Assembly (NCBI GenBank): GCA_021442155.1
Contig: CM038218.1
Coordinates: 58,308,268-58,372,267, forward strand
Source: Cymbidium sinense
Taxonomy: Eukaryota > Streptophyta > Magnoliopsida > Asparagales > Orchidaceae
Direction of reading: 5' to 3'
DNA: 64,000 bases
The notes under the pieces: model-generated
The model's input: the letters and a program-made list of their open reading frames with translations, nothing else
The model's database searches: none
What the model was told of the DNA's origin: nothing
Part shown: piece by piece, positions 45,001-56,003 of the stretch
Layout: each line of letters begins with the position of its first letter
How positions within the stretch are numbered: the first letter of the stretch is position 1
Made by a program: the position numbers and the translations under genes

Positions 45001-46458
45001 ATTTGTTTGTGAGAAACCACCATATCCCCCCTCCCATGGCTCTCCAAAATAATTCGAAATAGAAACTTATTATCAAGAATGCTCTTGATACAATGTAATC
45101 CATTCTGTATCAACTCATACAATGTAATCCCATGGCTCTCCAAAATAATTCTAAATAGAAACTTATTATCAAGAACACTCTTGATACAATGCAATCCATT
45201 CTGTATCAACTCATAGAATATAATGAGGTACCTATTTTTTGTCAATCAGTTTCCATAATATACAATCAAATGTGCATTCATTCTAAGAAAGGCCCTTCGG
45301 GTTTCTAACCCTTTGCACTATCAACTTCATCAATGCCTAGATTCTTTGACTCCAATTAAGTGAAACAATGGGTTTAAGTGAATGACCTACCTTCGTAGTA
45401 TGGAGTTGACAAAGATCTGCAAACTTAGATAACTAGTAAACGACTCAGTTTAAAAGGCTGATTAGTCGTAAATTATGTAGGGGATCCAATGCTATGAATT
45501 GATGGAAGGTGAGGTGCTAAAGAAGATAGGTGTTTGCGGCAGTGGTGGTCATACCTTTTGTGTGGAAAAGAGAGCTTGCTCTTATGTGAATCTGTCTGGA
45601 AGCGGCTGCACATGAAGGATAGAAGGAGAGGTTGCAATTTTAGGTTAGATTGTAGATGGGATGGTCGACTAAAAATGGGGATCGGAGCTAACTATGGCTG
45701 CTGCCTATGATTGGGAGGAACGAGCAGCAAGTTAACTTAGGTTGGCTGTTCGGCTAGGAGGGAAGAAAGGATGAAAGTTCAGGATTTCACGTGGGATAGG
45801 CTGGCGGCATGCTACAGTTTGGTTTAGGAGGAAGGAAGAGATTCAGTTTGGCTTGGAGGTTTGAATGGTAGCGAGGAATGAGATTGATGAAATGATGGCC
45901 AGCAGGAGCCTCTTGGTTGTGGGAAGATTCACCGGTGGTAGAAAACTGTTGGCTGAAGGGAGTGTTGGCAAGAGGACAGCCGGCAAATGGGATGAGCTAT
46001 TCGGTATTCTGTCAAGAGAGGGCTGAGATGGACGGGCTAACAAGGGAGAGTACCGCAGATGTGGATAAATTTGATGTGAGATGGGCTACAATGGAGTTTG
46101 GAGGAGTTACATTGACCGTGAATCTGACTCGCTCAGAATGACCTAATCGGGAAGGACGGGAGGAAGGCTAGCCGCGTGACTCGGTGAGAGTGCCCGTCCA
46201 CTTGTCCGATCAAGAGAGACAACTGCATTGGGAGGATCGATCGGGGTTGAGACTGTGCTCGTGCGGCTTGGTGCTCAATTGGAGGGGAGGAGTCGAGAGA
46301 GTTGTAGCTCGTTTGTGCTTCCAATGAACCAAGAATATTACCAAATAGGTTGAGTGGAATAGTGTTATGAGGATTAGGTTGGGTAATGGGGTATTTATAA
46401 AGCCTATGTCTATTTAAATTAAAATTAATCATAATTGATTTTTGACGCCATGATATTG

Positions 46459-46517
<59 letters not shown>

Positions 46518-49500
46518 ATTTTAAGTTATTTTGATATTCTATGCAACCTGTTTTAGTTGGAGAGTTCGCCGGCTCAACTGAATGGTGAATCGGTACTGGC
46601 TCAAAGAGACGTTGCCCTTCGATCGCTCGATAATTGCCCAAACTCGTTCGAATCAAGAACAGACGGTCTTGTTTGATAGGTTTCGACATTTCGACGCTAA
46701 CAAGGCGACATCAATCAATGAGGCGCGCATCGCCGCAGTTTCAATGAATATACTCATGGACACGCACGGCTCTCCAATCGATCATCAATGAAGATGATAT
46801 TCGATCGATTTAACACACGACGGTTCGTCACAATCGTAGATCATTTCAACCGTGTGACGCCCAGGTATTTTAGCTTTGATTCGAGATATCGATCCCAAGT
46901 CCATCGAATTTGTCTTGAGCTCGATTTACGCATATGGAAGTCAGATATATAAACCATTTGAAGACCTGACCAAAAAATATCCGCTTGTCTCAAAAGCTTG
47001 CATAGGTTTTGAGGTGTATGTAACATGGATGGAAGTCAACAGTTATATAAACCATTTGAAGACTTGACTAAAAAATATCCACTTGTCCAAAAGCTCTCAT
47101 AGGTTTTGAGGTGATCCTTCTCTTTGGACTTTTTTTGGAGTTTAGAGATCAAATAGTGAGCAAAATAAATTTGCAAAGGCATTCTATTTCATTTTTTTCA
47201 AATTATTTGCTGAGATTGAATTTGTACTATCTAATGGTTATATTAAATTTTAGGGATATATTTTTCCCATGAGTGTAATCCCCCATGGTTAATTATATTG
47301 GTACAATACTTAAGAAAACTCTCAATCAAGAACACCATGTGCACTTTGAATTGTTGATTGTTCAATTTGGTTTTGTATTTGGGATGGTTAACAAATGATT
47401 GGTCAATCCATTTAAGATCTCATGGTTCATATGATTGAATTCAACTTTGTGGACCTTATCCAGCAACAATAGAGGGCTTCGATTTTGTATCATCTATAAA
47501 ATCTAATTACCATAAGTATACTTGAATTAAATGAGAATTTGACACATAATAGGACACAATAGAGACGAAGGATTTATGTAATAATTACCAAGTGGGATAA
47601 AGGCTTATTGTTATTTGTTGTTGATAGAATCAATAAATCATATAGTTACTGATAGATATCTTGAGTAGATTGGAGTGTCAAATCGTTTATGGACACTCAC
47701 ACTTTCTTGATGTGATTTAGTGCTCTAATTTCGAATTGAATAAATTCAAGGAGACTAGTATGGCTTCGCTTTAAGGTGTTATCAGGTGACTATTGTGTTC
47801 GACACATTAGGTTTGGTAGACGATATTGAGATTGGTTTCAATGCTTAATGTGTTTTTGATTTAGCCATTCACTTTAAAAAGAATATCATCCTAATTTATA
47901 CAAGTGGGTATAGTTTAGAATGTTATCAATCATTCTTAGAAAATACGTCACATGTTAGACATCAGACTTGAGGTGGTCCTTTTGGTAGAGAATATTTTGA
48001 AGTATCGATGAGATGACTCGAGTTAGTAACCTTAAGTTAGCTTGAGTTCGCATTGGGATGCAATTGGCTAAGAAATTCTAAGTGATGTTTTATTTGATTT
48101 GTTTCTTTTAGTGAGTATTTGGTTCAGAGAAAGTAAAAGAGTTTAAATCTAGAAAATGGGGACTTATAGCTTAGGGGAATGGCCACAAATGGATATGGAT
48201 GCTTTTTGTGGGATTTAGTGGCATTTGGTGTAGTTCAAAACGGCAAAATTTTTAAAATAGTTACCAATCGTAATTAGCGGTAACAATTTTTTTTTAAGAA
48301 TAGGCCGTCGCTCAATCGACGACGCCGACGTGGCGCCATCGTTGTCGTCGCTCAATGACGCTGAACGGACGACGGTTTTTTTTTTTTTTAAAAAACCGGG
48401 CAGTATTTTGCTCAGAGTCATAATGGATGACTAACTTGATATCAATCGAACAAATTTTCTACAACTTTACGTGGGTGAAATTTAAGATTGTGGCATATGC
48501 CAGTTTTACGCGCAAACCGGGCGCTGAAATGAGCCGTCAGATTTTATGCGTATCGAGTCATACTAGACGGAATCTAAATAAATTGGCATCGTTGAAATCG
48601 CGACAAATTTTCTACAACTTTCACGTATTGAAATTTACATCGATCACGCACATTCTTATTACAAGTATTTTTTAAAATTTTTTTGTTAATTATAGCACAA
48701 TTATTCTATTTTTTTTATATTAACCGTTAATATAATTATCCGAGCTTTCTTTCTTCAGTAAATGCTAATTATGGCATGATTAGTTAAAAAATATATTTTA
48801 ATCTCTTTTAAGGATGATGTTATAATAATGTAAATAATTAATCTTTAAGAAATTTGAGAATAGTTCGAGTTTACATTTTCACATTGTCATCTTCTTTAAC
48901 ATGATAAATAATGATCTCGAATTTTTTAAGCGATATCTCAGATCTAAGTTTAACCACGTAGAACGCAGATCATTTATATTTTTTAAAGCGATTTGGTTAT
49001 TAGCAAAGATTCCGAAACTCATCGAAAAGATTATTGCCAATTCATTGATCATGGGATCACTCCTTCAACATTTAATTATCGAAATGATATCAAAAGTGAA
49101 TAATCTTAGATTTGTTGAATTCCATTCATTGAGACGCTCAATTTTAATACAATCATATTTTAAATATTTAATTTATGCTTATTTGTACTCTCTTTATACT
49201 ATTCAACATTATTAGATTATTCTTATTGAGGTATTTGATTCTACTATAACTTTTGTTGAAATTATAAATTTGATAAAATCAAAATTTAAATAATTTTATT
49301 TTTTATTTTTAGAAATATTTAACTAAAAAATTATATTAAGATTCATACTTAGATAGTTTCTTTGGTTTATATAAAATTGATTAAACTCAATTACATAATT
49401 TTATTAAAAACATTAATTATATTGGATAAGATGATGGAGAGTTTTGGATAAATTTATTTATTAATTATATTGGATAAGACGGATGATGTTATAATAACGT

Positions 49501-52500
49501 AAATAATTAATCTTTAAGAAATTTTTGAGAATAGTGATAGTTTTACATTTTTCATATCATTATCCCAAAGAGATAAAATATATTTTTAATTAATCATGCC
49601 ATAATTAGCATTTAGAGTGAAGAAAGAAAGCTCGATAATTATATTAACAGCTAATATATAAAAATTAGAATAATTGTGCTATAATTAACCAAAAAAATAC
49701 TCAGTAATAAGAGAATCAACGTCACAATCAGAATTTCAACCAACATGAAAAGCCAGAAAATTTGTAATATTTCAACGATACCAATTTCGCTAGATTCGAT
49801 ACCGTATAATTCCAATAATCGCAAGAAAATAATCATACTAAATTTCTTGCTAGTTTCGACTCAAAGCCATATCGGGCCACAATCTTAAATTCGACCAATA
49901 CGAAAGTTGTAAAATTTTGTTACGATCCAACAATACCAAGTTTGTAAGATTACACCTTATGACCGATCGCTGCAAAATGAAAGTTCCCCGCTTTAAAAAA
50001 AAAGTCGTTGAACGGACGACCGGTTTCGACGATGCCACGCCGGGCGTGAACGGACGACTAGGCCTATTTTGCTAAAAAAAAATTTTCGTGCCTAAACTCC
50101 TAATTACGATTAGGACTAAGCCTATTTTAAAAATTTTGCCTTCAAAAACTAATTTGACTGTGAGAATAGTTATGTATTTTTGTACTTGTTAGAGATGATC
50201 CCACCAATATTTGAAGTTCATATATATTTGATACCAATTTGATCAGGGCTTCCATCTTTGTCTTGGGTAAAGAATGCTCTTATGACTCAAGACTCATGTA
50301 TTTAGTTCAAGCTCAGCATGAAGAATTTAGGATTTATTAAATTTAAGGCTTATATCCTTATAATTGGTTGCAATGACCTTTGAGACTCAAGTGCTATATA
50401 TTTGATACTAGCCCAACTCAATGATTTTAGGATTTTGTAAAGTTGGAGCTGATATCCTTATTTTTGGTAAGGAAGGCAAGTTGAAATCTTTGTGTTTGTT
50501 GTGAGTTCATCAAGATTTTGAGATTTTTTTCAAAGGTCTTTATTTTTGAGGGTTGTTGGTTTTATATCAATCCAATGATAAATCAGTGTGAATTTGAAAG
50601 AAATGTTCCAAGAGGTTTATGTTTGTAAATTTCATGCCTTTTTTTCAAATTGACTTAAGATTGTATTTACATTTTAAAGATATGTTTTGGTGAGTCCTAT
50701 GTTGAGCCAACCATGAGTTTGAGGTTTACATGCTAAGAATGCTTAAGGATAAGACTTAACCTTACCATGATGATGGCCAACAAGCAAAACTTATAGTCTA
50801 TTAGGTGTGGCAAAGCTAGCCTTATATTTTGTTGATTTGCACTTTTGTTGTACTTGTTTGCCATGAATTTTTTTATTATTTAGATTTATGGATGCGGGCT
50901 TGTTGATTAGAAGCTTTGGTTTTTATCTTGATGTTGGTAGGATAGGTGAGACTTACTACCCTTATTTTCAAGTGGCCTGAGATTTAGAGTGTATAACCCT
51001 ATTTTGAGGGTTTCCCAAGGCTGAAGTGTTGGCATATATTTTTTTGTGTTTATGAGGCTTCTAACTCTCATGCCGACTTGGTTGAAGTTTATTTATTTGT
51101 TAGGTTGCGGTTTTGTGCCGGTCTTGTTGTTTTGATGAACTTATAACCTTTGAAGTCTATATTCATGTAGATAAGTCCAAAGTTTGTCATTTTAGACTTT
51201 CATTTGTATTTGATGTTTGATGGAGACTTGATTTAAGGTACGGGGCTTACAACGCTATTTATGAGTTGCATAATATTGAGGCTTATAGTCCTAATTTGAG
51301 GAATGTTCAAGGGTGAGACGTACAACTTTGATATTGTAATTGATCCATTCTCGGCTTTTATGATCTCACATGTATGTGCGGTATCCCAAAGTTATAATTT
51401 GATTGTTTTTGGATTGAGGTTGATTTTATTTTTAATTTGATTGAGAGTTGAGAATTATAACATCATTTTAGGGAAGCCCAAGAATTTATGATTTCTTCGT
51501 GAGAAGTATAGCCCTTGTTTTAAGGAAGCATAAGTGCTTCGATTTAGCTTAATTTGACTCCATGTTTTGAGGATATGAGCTTTGCTTTTGAGGAGCTAAG
51601 AACTTTGATATTAGAATAGCCTTAAAGGATGCAAATCACATGGTTTTATGCGGGGCATACAACCTTGATTTTAGCGAAGCCCATATAAAGTGTTTTTATT
51701 TGGTTTAGAAAATAGTTGAATAGATTGAGAGATTTAGAAATTTGCACATTGAACTAGTTTGATTGGACCTACCACTCTGTTAGCACACAAGGAATTTCAG
51801 ATGCAAATTTTGTAATTTGTTGACCATTGTAAGTCACTTCACAAATATTTAACACTTAGAATGCTTAGAAGTGATTTAACCTAGCGGTGGGGTTCACTAA
51901 GGTCAAAATGAGGTTCCATGGCCTTCACCTACCAGCAAAGGATTCTCCCAAGTTTGGATTTTTTTAGGATTTAAATGATTATTTGATGAATATTTTTCTT
52001 TGAGTTTTGTTGGGGATTTTGCAGACCTGCAGAGAACTCCCTCATGTTGATTTTTTTTTCATTGTTTTTACAACGTTGTCATCCTTATATGCGATTCATG
52101 AAATTGGTTTGGTTTCTGAACTTATATGGAACATCATTCAATGCATGAGGAAATATCTATTTAAGTCCTCTCTTGGATTATCTTACAAGCTGTTGCAATT
52201 GATCTCATGTATACACTTTGTTTCTTTCAGGTGAATGCAGTGAAGTTCAATGAGTATGGATCTGTGGTTGTATCAGCTGGTTATGATCGTTCTGTGAGGG
52301 CATGGGATTGCAGATCTCATAGTACGGAGCCAATTCAGGTTTGCAATTTTGAAATCAAAGTAATTAGATAAGAAATTCATCATTCGGGTTATTAGATTGT
52401 AATAAGTTGTAATTCACCTATGATAAATTACTTATGTTTTATTTTCAGGTTATTGATACATTTACGGATAGTGTCATGTCTATTTGTTTGACAAAAACTG

Positions 52501-53246
52501 AAATTATAGCTGGCAGTGTTGATGGAACTGTTCGCACTTTTGACATTCGAATTGGTAGGTGAGTTGTTTGGATAGAATCACATCAGTGAGTTTTCATTAT
52601 ATTGAGTTCTATTTTATTATTTTACTCCTTGCTAGATTCAGACATTTAAAGTTCTTTAACCTTTCCACTATCACGAACTAGAGAACTTGTTGATGACCTG
52701 AAGCAGCCGGTCAATTGTATCTCCCTGTCAAATGATGCTAACTGTATACTTGCTAATTGCTTAGATTCTGTCCTGCGCCTTCTTGACAGGTGATAAAAAA
52801 AGGTTAACAGTAATTCATTCATATTGACTCTAGTATTTGTTCCCAAATAACTTATTTGTAATTTCAGGACCACTGGAGAACTCTTACAACAATATAAGGG
52901 TCACATTTGTAAGGCATGAAGATTCACTGCTAATTTAGCTTTTGTCACTAATCTTTATGATATGTTAGTTTACTCTAGTATTTTACACCTGCTTATTCAA
53001 TATTATAAATTAACCAGCATGTTAATTTCCAAGTAGACTACATTTTCATGACTCAAGAAGAAGAAAGTTCTTTGCAAGCTTGTTGTTTATGAGAATTTTT
53101 GTATTGGTTTGTAGTCTTACAAAATGGATTGCTGTCTTACAAATACTGATGCCCATGTAACTGGTGGATCTGAAGACGGTTTTATTTATTTCTGGGATTT
53201 AGTTGATGCATCCGTGGTCTCAAGTTTCCGGGCACATAACTCTGTT
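39032..53246 (+). CDS. WDR83: WD repeat-containing protein 83 (MORG1) orthologue, exons 1-7; last exon not in view
   Basis: Exons: 39032-39252, 39368-39470, 52231-52338, 52449-52558, 52682-52789, 52868-52913 and 53115-53246. All join in frame (828 nt, 276 codons) with no stops. The protein is a WD40 propeller. It reads GHEGAVLAARFNGDGNYCLS and KDRTLRLWNPHRG, then GGDRQVFYWDVATGRVI, AGYDRSVRAWDCRSH, GSVDGTVRTFDIRIG, DSVLRLLDRTTGELLQQYKG and GGSEDGFIYFWDLVDA. The order and wording match plant WDR83, a protein of about 300 residues linked in other eukaryotes to spliceosomes and to MAPK scaffolding. The final exon (about 25 residues, the end of the last blade) is expected after the donor GTT|GTAAGT at 53247 but is not seen up to 64000; two nested retrotransposons lie there. 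Intron 2 is 12.8 kb. Confidence 0.93.
40060..41170 (+). repeat. Diverged tandem repeat, about 3 units of 355-400 bp
   Basis: Units begin near 40062, 40466 and 40821 with a variant of ataagcttaagattttg-gt. They continue with ctttgatctactctccttaa-type and gtttaatttagattgagtgattta-type blocks, then ggcttatgactcc-type and gatctt...gaggtgagtgatg-type blocks, each about 100 bases apart. Identity is low, so the duplication is old. Confidence 0.7.
43870..44670 (+). repeat. Tandem repeat, about 3 units of 292-295 bp
   Basis: The block gttgaagcaatacgaatgag followed by tacttaaatcta occurs near 43970, 44264 and 44558. Other aligned blocks are cacgcttatg...agacgt, aagcatcctaa-tt and attcttgcaagtaca. Copy 3 is the most diverged. 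Confidence 0.85.
45032..45223 (+). repeat. 96-bp tandem repeat, 2 units
   Basis: Unit 1 starts 45032 and unit 2 starts 45128, both with tcccatggctctccaaaata. Over about 90 bases they differ at only a few positions, so this is a young duplication. Confidence 0.93.
45480..46440 (-). other. Unexplained GC-richer block with minus-strand TATA-like box
   Basis: Unlike the surrounding AT-rich intron, this block is G/A-rich on the plus strand (C/T-rich on the minus strand). The minus strand has CTTTATAAATACCCC near 46391-46405, followed by a pyrimidine-rich leader-like sequence. Several frames of 60-100 codons are open but I recognise no protein. It could be the LTR or 5' leader of an unfamiliar retroelement, or a captured promoter. 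Confidence 0.3.
46462..46515. repeat. (TA)n microsatellite
   Basis: A pure TA run of about 54 bases. The minus-strand open frame that runs through it only encodes Ile-Tyr repeats. Confidence 0.97.
46945..47115 (+). repeat. Tandem duplication of about 99 bp, 2 units
   Basis: The phrase atataaaccatttgaagac followed by ctgaccaaaaaatatcc, cttgtc and aaaagct occurs at about 46948 and 47046, ending in cataggttttgaggtg in both. Confidence 0.88.
48811..48900 (+). repeat. 90-bp block repeated in direct orientation inside the foldback element
   Basis: ggatgatgttataataatgt ... cattttcacattgtcatc recurs at 49483-49565 in the same orientation, although the adjoining arms are inverted. The block has weak inverted ends of its own (ggatgatgttat versus ggataatgatat), so it may be a small insert that flipped. 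Confidence 0.75.
48901..49215 (+). other. Open frame of 104 codons in the loop of the foldback element
   Basis: Begins MINNDLEFFKRYLRSKFNHV and continues with RRSFIFFKAIWLLAKIPKLI. It has basic and hydrophobic runs and no stop for 104 codons, in an AT-rich context where long open frames are rarer. I recognise no domain. It may be a captured fragment or chance. Confidence 0.25.
50150..51700 (+). repeat. Degenerate recurring phrase in WDR83 intron 2
   Basis: Variants of gaggcttata-ccttattttgagg-aagcccaag recur irregularly, for example near 50348 (aaggcttatatccttataat), 50448 (gctgatatccttatttttgg), 50977 (gtataaccctattttgaggg), 51242 (ggggcttacaacgctattta), 51281 (gaggcttatagtcctaattt), 51508 (gtatagcccttgttttaagg) and 51654 (ggcatacaaccttgatttta). 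Spacing is 30-250 bases, so it is not a simple tandem array. Confidence 0.5.
52914..53114 (+). other. Probable GC-AG intron of WDR83 (intron 6)
   Basis: Exon 6 ends CAC-ATT-TGT-AAG followed by GCATGA, and exon 7 starts after TTTGTAG with TCT-TAC-AAA. Only the GC donor keeps the frame and gives GHICKSYKMDCC, as in the family. The GT five bases upstream (ATTT|GTAAGG) would shift the frame. GC donors make up about one percent of plant introns. It could also be a substitution in a former GT donor. Confidence 0.75.
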
Positions 53247-54129
53247 GTAAGTTTATATTACTTGATTAGTTTATCTATTTACACGAACATTGTTTCACAG
53301 TACTTCAACTTTTGACTATGCTTTAGTTTTTCCCTTTATGTTCATTTTCCTTGGAAGTTGCATCTTTACTATAATTCGCCTTGTATCTCTGTAGATGATT
53401 TGATATAACGTTTCCTCTAAATGTCACGCAGTAAATAAATGATTGAAATTCTGGGGTTGTGTGGCTGAGCGTTTGAAGCCAATTTATCTAATCTTCGATT
53501 AAGAAAATGAGAGAAGTTGACCTAGTTGCATCTTTTTCATTATCGTGATTTGCATGTGTTTTGAAACTGTTAAGTACAGTAATCTTTGATGTTTTTGTCT
53601 GTTATATAGCCCTCTCTATGATTCTTTAATACAAAATAATTGAATGGGAGAGTTAAAAGGATTATATGTCAAGGATTAATGGATTATATATACATTTGAC
53701 TACCCTAATACCTAATGCACTTAAGCTTATTTATTATAATCACTAAGTGTGCTGCTTCTCGACATATCCTATTCTTGGATTGGATGGTTTTAAAGATTGT
53801 TTACTTCAAACCATGTTTTCCTTGAATAATGTCTAAGACAGGGAACTGTAATCAAAGCTATCCTTTTATGGTTGTAGCAGCCTTTCATGAACAGGTAAGG
53901 TTTCTTGCATCTATTGGTGCTACTCGGAGTAAAAAACTACATTCTTAAGTTGTTTTGGTCAAGATACAATTGGGGAAATTCAACTTTATGCACGCTTAAT
54001 GAGGGACTCGAGATCTTGTAAATTTGTCTGACATCAAACCTTTTGTATTCCTGCATTGACAATGGAGCAACTAAAGCTGAAGCTTATATGAGAACTTTGG
54101 TCTTTTCAATAGAATTTGAGAATATATAT
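53247..54129 (+). other. Start of WDR83 last intron, no exon seen
   Basis: Begins with the strong donor GTAAGT. There is no segment resembling the expected last exon (SYHPKEDCML...DGTIRVW-like). AT-rich, otherwise featureless. Confidence 0.6.
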
Positions 54130-54540
54130 TGTCAAGCCAAATCGTCCTTGGATCAAATTCAAGACAAGGTTCAACGCCTCTGAACTGGGTAAGGGTCATG
54201 ATTCAACAAGAATATTTTAAGAATATCCAATCTAAATTCAACAGATGACAACCGCCATAAATGAATGAAACTATCTGAACCACATAATTGACTATGCAAT
54301 ATAATCAATTATACTATTGTAATTGTTACATTATATTTTATTCAATTATGTACGCTCAGGGTTAATCTAAATCTATAAATAAAGAACCCCCATGAAGGAT
54401 CCTTTTTTTGTCCCTCCAATTAAAAGATTTGGCTCTCTGAGATTTCTTTCCAATTCTCTCTCTCTCTCTCTCTCTGTGTGTTTCATTTCTCCTTCTCTCT
54501 AGATCTCTTGCCTAGGTAGTGTATGACCGCTGATAGATTA
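54130..54540 (+). repeat. Candidate 5' LTR of element E
   Basis: Inferred from a TG start, the TATAAATAAAG box (54377-54387), the CT-rich leader (54456-54480) and the gag ATG shortly after. No second LTR is in the window to confirm it. The sequence after 54520 (ggtagtgtatgaccgctgat) is only a very weak primer-site candidate. Confidence 0.4.
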
Positions 54541-54578
54541 GGATTCAACATTCTCCTAATGTGTGATGAGCATAGATC

Positions 54579-55990
54579 ATGTCACAAACTAGAAGAGGAG
54601 TTTTACATGGGGAAATATCAATGCAAGGAAGATATCAGAGAACATAGACTGCATCAGATAATTTGTCCTTCAATAGATGAATGAATTAAGGGAACAAATG
54701 ATAACCATGATCAAAGAGGCATTGGAGCCTGTGCCTAGAGTAACTCCTATAGTCTAGATGTCATTCAATCCTTCAAAATCAATGGTGAGAAGAGGAGATC
54801 TATCGGCGACAAAATCAAGGAGAGCTCTACCATCCATGTCGGGAGATGATGACGATACATAATATCCTTAAAGTGAAGATTCTTCACCTTCCGATCATAG
54901 GGTGGAGAGGAGAAGAGATGATAGAAGAAAGAGACAACCACTGGAGAATACTTTCTCCAAAGAGATCATGAAGGCCAAAGCACTAAGAAAGTTCAACATT
55001 CCATTTCTAGAATCCTACAGGGGGAGATCCGATCATGTGGATCATGTTGCTTCATTCGAATCTACTATTTGCTTGTTAAGAATCAACGATGCTCTGAAGT
55101 GTCTTTTATTTTAAATTACTTTAAAGAAATCAGCCTTACGTTAGTTCAACAATTTGTTGTTGAGAGTTACCACTTCATATGTGGAGTTTAAGCACATGTT
55201 CATTGTGCAATTTGCTAGTATTCAAAAGCCACATAAGAGTTTTCAAAATTTACTACGGATTCTCCTGGAGTAAGAGGAATCACTTAGAAGTTTCATTGCC
55301 GCTTTTAAAGAGAGATGCTGGAAGTCCAATATTTCTAGCATGTAGTTGCTCATATTGCAATGACTCAGGGCCTCCAAGATGGTCCTTTTCACTATGGATT
55401 GGATTTACAATACCCTGAGACACTATCCTAGCTGTTGGTGTAGACCAACAATCATATTTCGATTGAGGAATACAATTCACTACTGAGTTTGTTGTGAGAA
55501 CAACAACAACCTATTGAAGAGGAAGTTTAATAAATTTTGCAAGAGGACTGAGGTCTCGCTGAGAGGGAAACCAAGAGGAACTTTGACTTTCTTTTTCTTT
55601 TGAGGAGCGAATTCACTATGAACACAGGAAAAATGATCGAAGAGTGGAGATGAGATCATTACCTCTAATTTGCCAACCACCAACTACGACGCCACTGAGA
55701 GTCGTAATGGTAGAGATTGTTCGGGCCATTTAAAAAAAAAAATTTTCAAGATACCTACATCGATGGAGGCAAGTGTTCACGGAGCCAAAAAAGTATTGTG
55801 TATATCATAGAGATTACGGTTACGCACCAAAGAGTGCCTACACTTGAGGAGTTTGTTGAAGATCTTATCAAGAACGAAAAGTTGAAGGAGTTTGTCACTT
55901 CTAAAGTGAATACAAGAGTGGAAGGCATCTGGAAGATGTTATTGCCTATGCTAAGACCGATATCCACATTGTTGGTATTCTCCATACATG
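54579..55990 (+). pseudogene. gag of element E
   Basis: Starts MSQTRRGVLHGEISM at 54579. The best part is the frame 54902-55114: RKFNIPFLESYRGRSDHVDH then VASFESTICLLRINDALKC, which is the conserved start of the plant Ty3/gypsy gag domain. Further pieces in shifted frames are HMFIVQFASIQKPHKSFQNL (about 55190) and ESLRSFIAAFKERCWKSNIS (about 55280). The last piece (55800-55985: RVPTLEEFVEDLIKNEKLKE) resembles the segment after the zinc knuckle. Stops near 54690, 54755 and 55112 break it. Confidence 0.8.
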
Positions 55991-56003
55991 GACGTAGTTT
56001 ACA

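Larger units (their letters stand above)
48242..50140. mobile_element. Long-armed inverted-repeat (foldback, MULE-type) element
   Basis: The left end reads GGCAAAATTTTTAAAATAG and the right end inverted reads GGCAAAATTTTTAAAATAGG. The first 17 bases equal the left TIR of the MULE at 10261. The arms of about 570 bp (48242-48809 and 49567-50140) are complementary almost throughout, for example gttaattatagcacaattat, gagctttctttcttca and gctaattatggcatgatta. Flanks GTTCAAAAC (48233-48241) and TTCAAAAAC (50141-50149) fit a 9-bp duplication with a one-base indel in an A run. No transposase; probably mobilised by the MULE family. Confidence 0.85.
39471..52230 (+). other. WDR83 intron 2 (12.76 kb)
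   Basis: Donor GAG|GTTAGTTC and acceptor TTTCTTTCAG|GTGAAT. No LTR retrotransposon was recognised inside. Its bulk is AT-rich sequence with several local tandem duplications (40060-41170, 43870-44670, 45032-45223, 46945-47115), a long inverted-repeat element (48242-50140), a GC-richer pyrimidine-skewed block (45480-46440), and a stretch of degenerate recurring phrases (50150-51700). These are listed separately. The remaining parts (39480-40060, 41170-43870, 47120-48230, 51700-52230) show nothing recognisable. Confidence 0.8.

Noticed and set aside
46459..46689. Minus-strand frame of 76 codons ending in Ile-Tyr repeats
   Set aside because: Runs through the (TA)n microsatellite; the rest has no recognisable protein.
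46582..46791. Frame of 69 codons (MVNRYWLKETLPFDRSIIAQ...)
   Set aside because: Composition is somewhat protein-like and GC-richer than its surroundings, but no domain or family was recognised and no splice context supports it.
52646..52873. Minus-strand frame of 75 codons
   Set aside because: Antisense to WDR83 exon 5 and its flanking introns.
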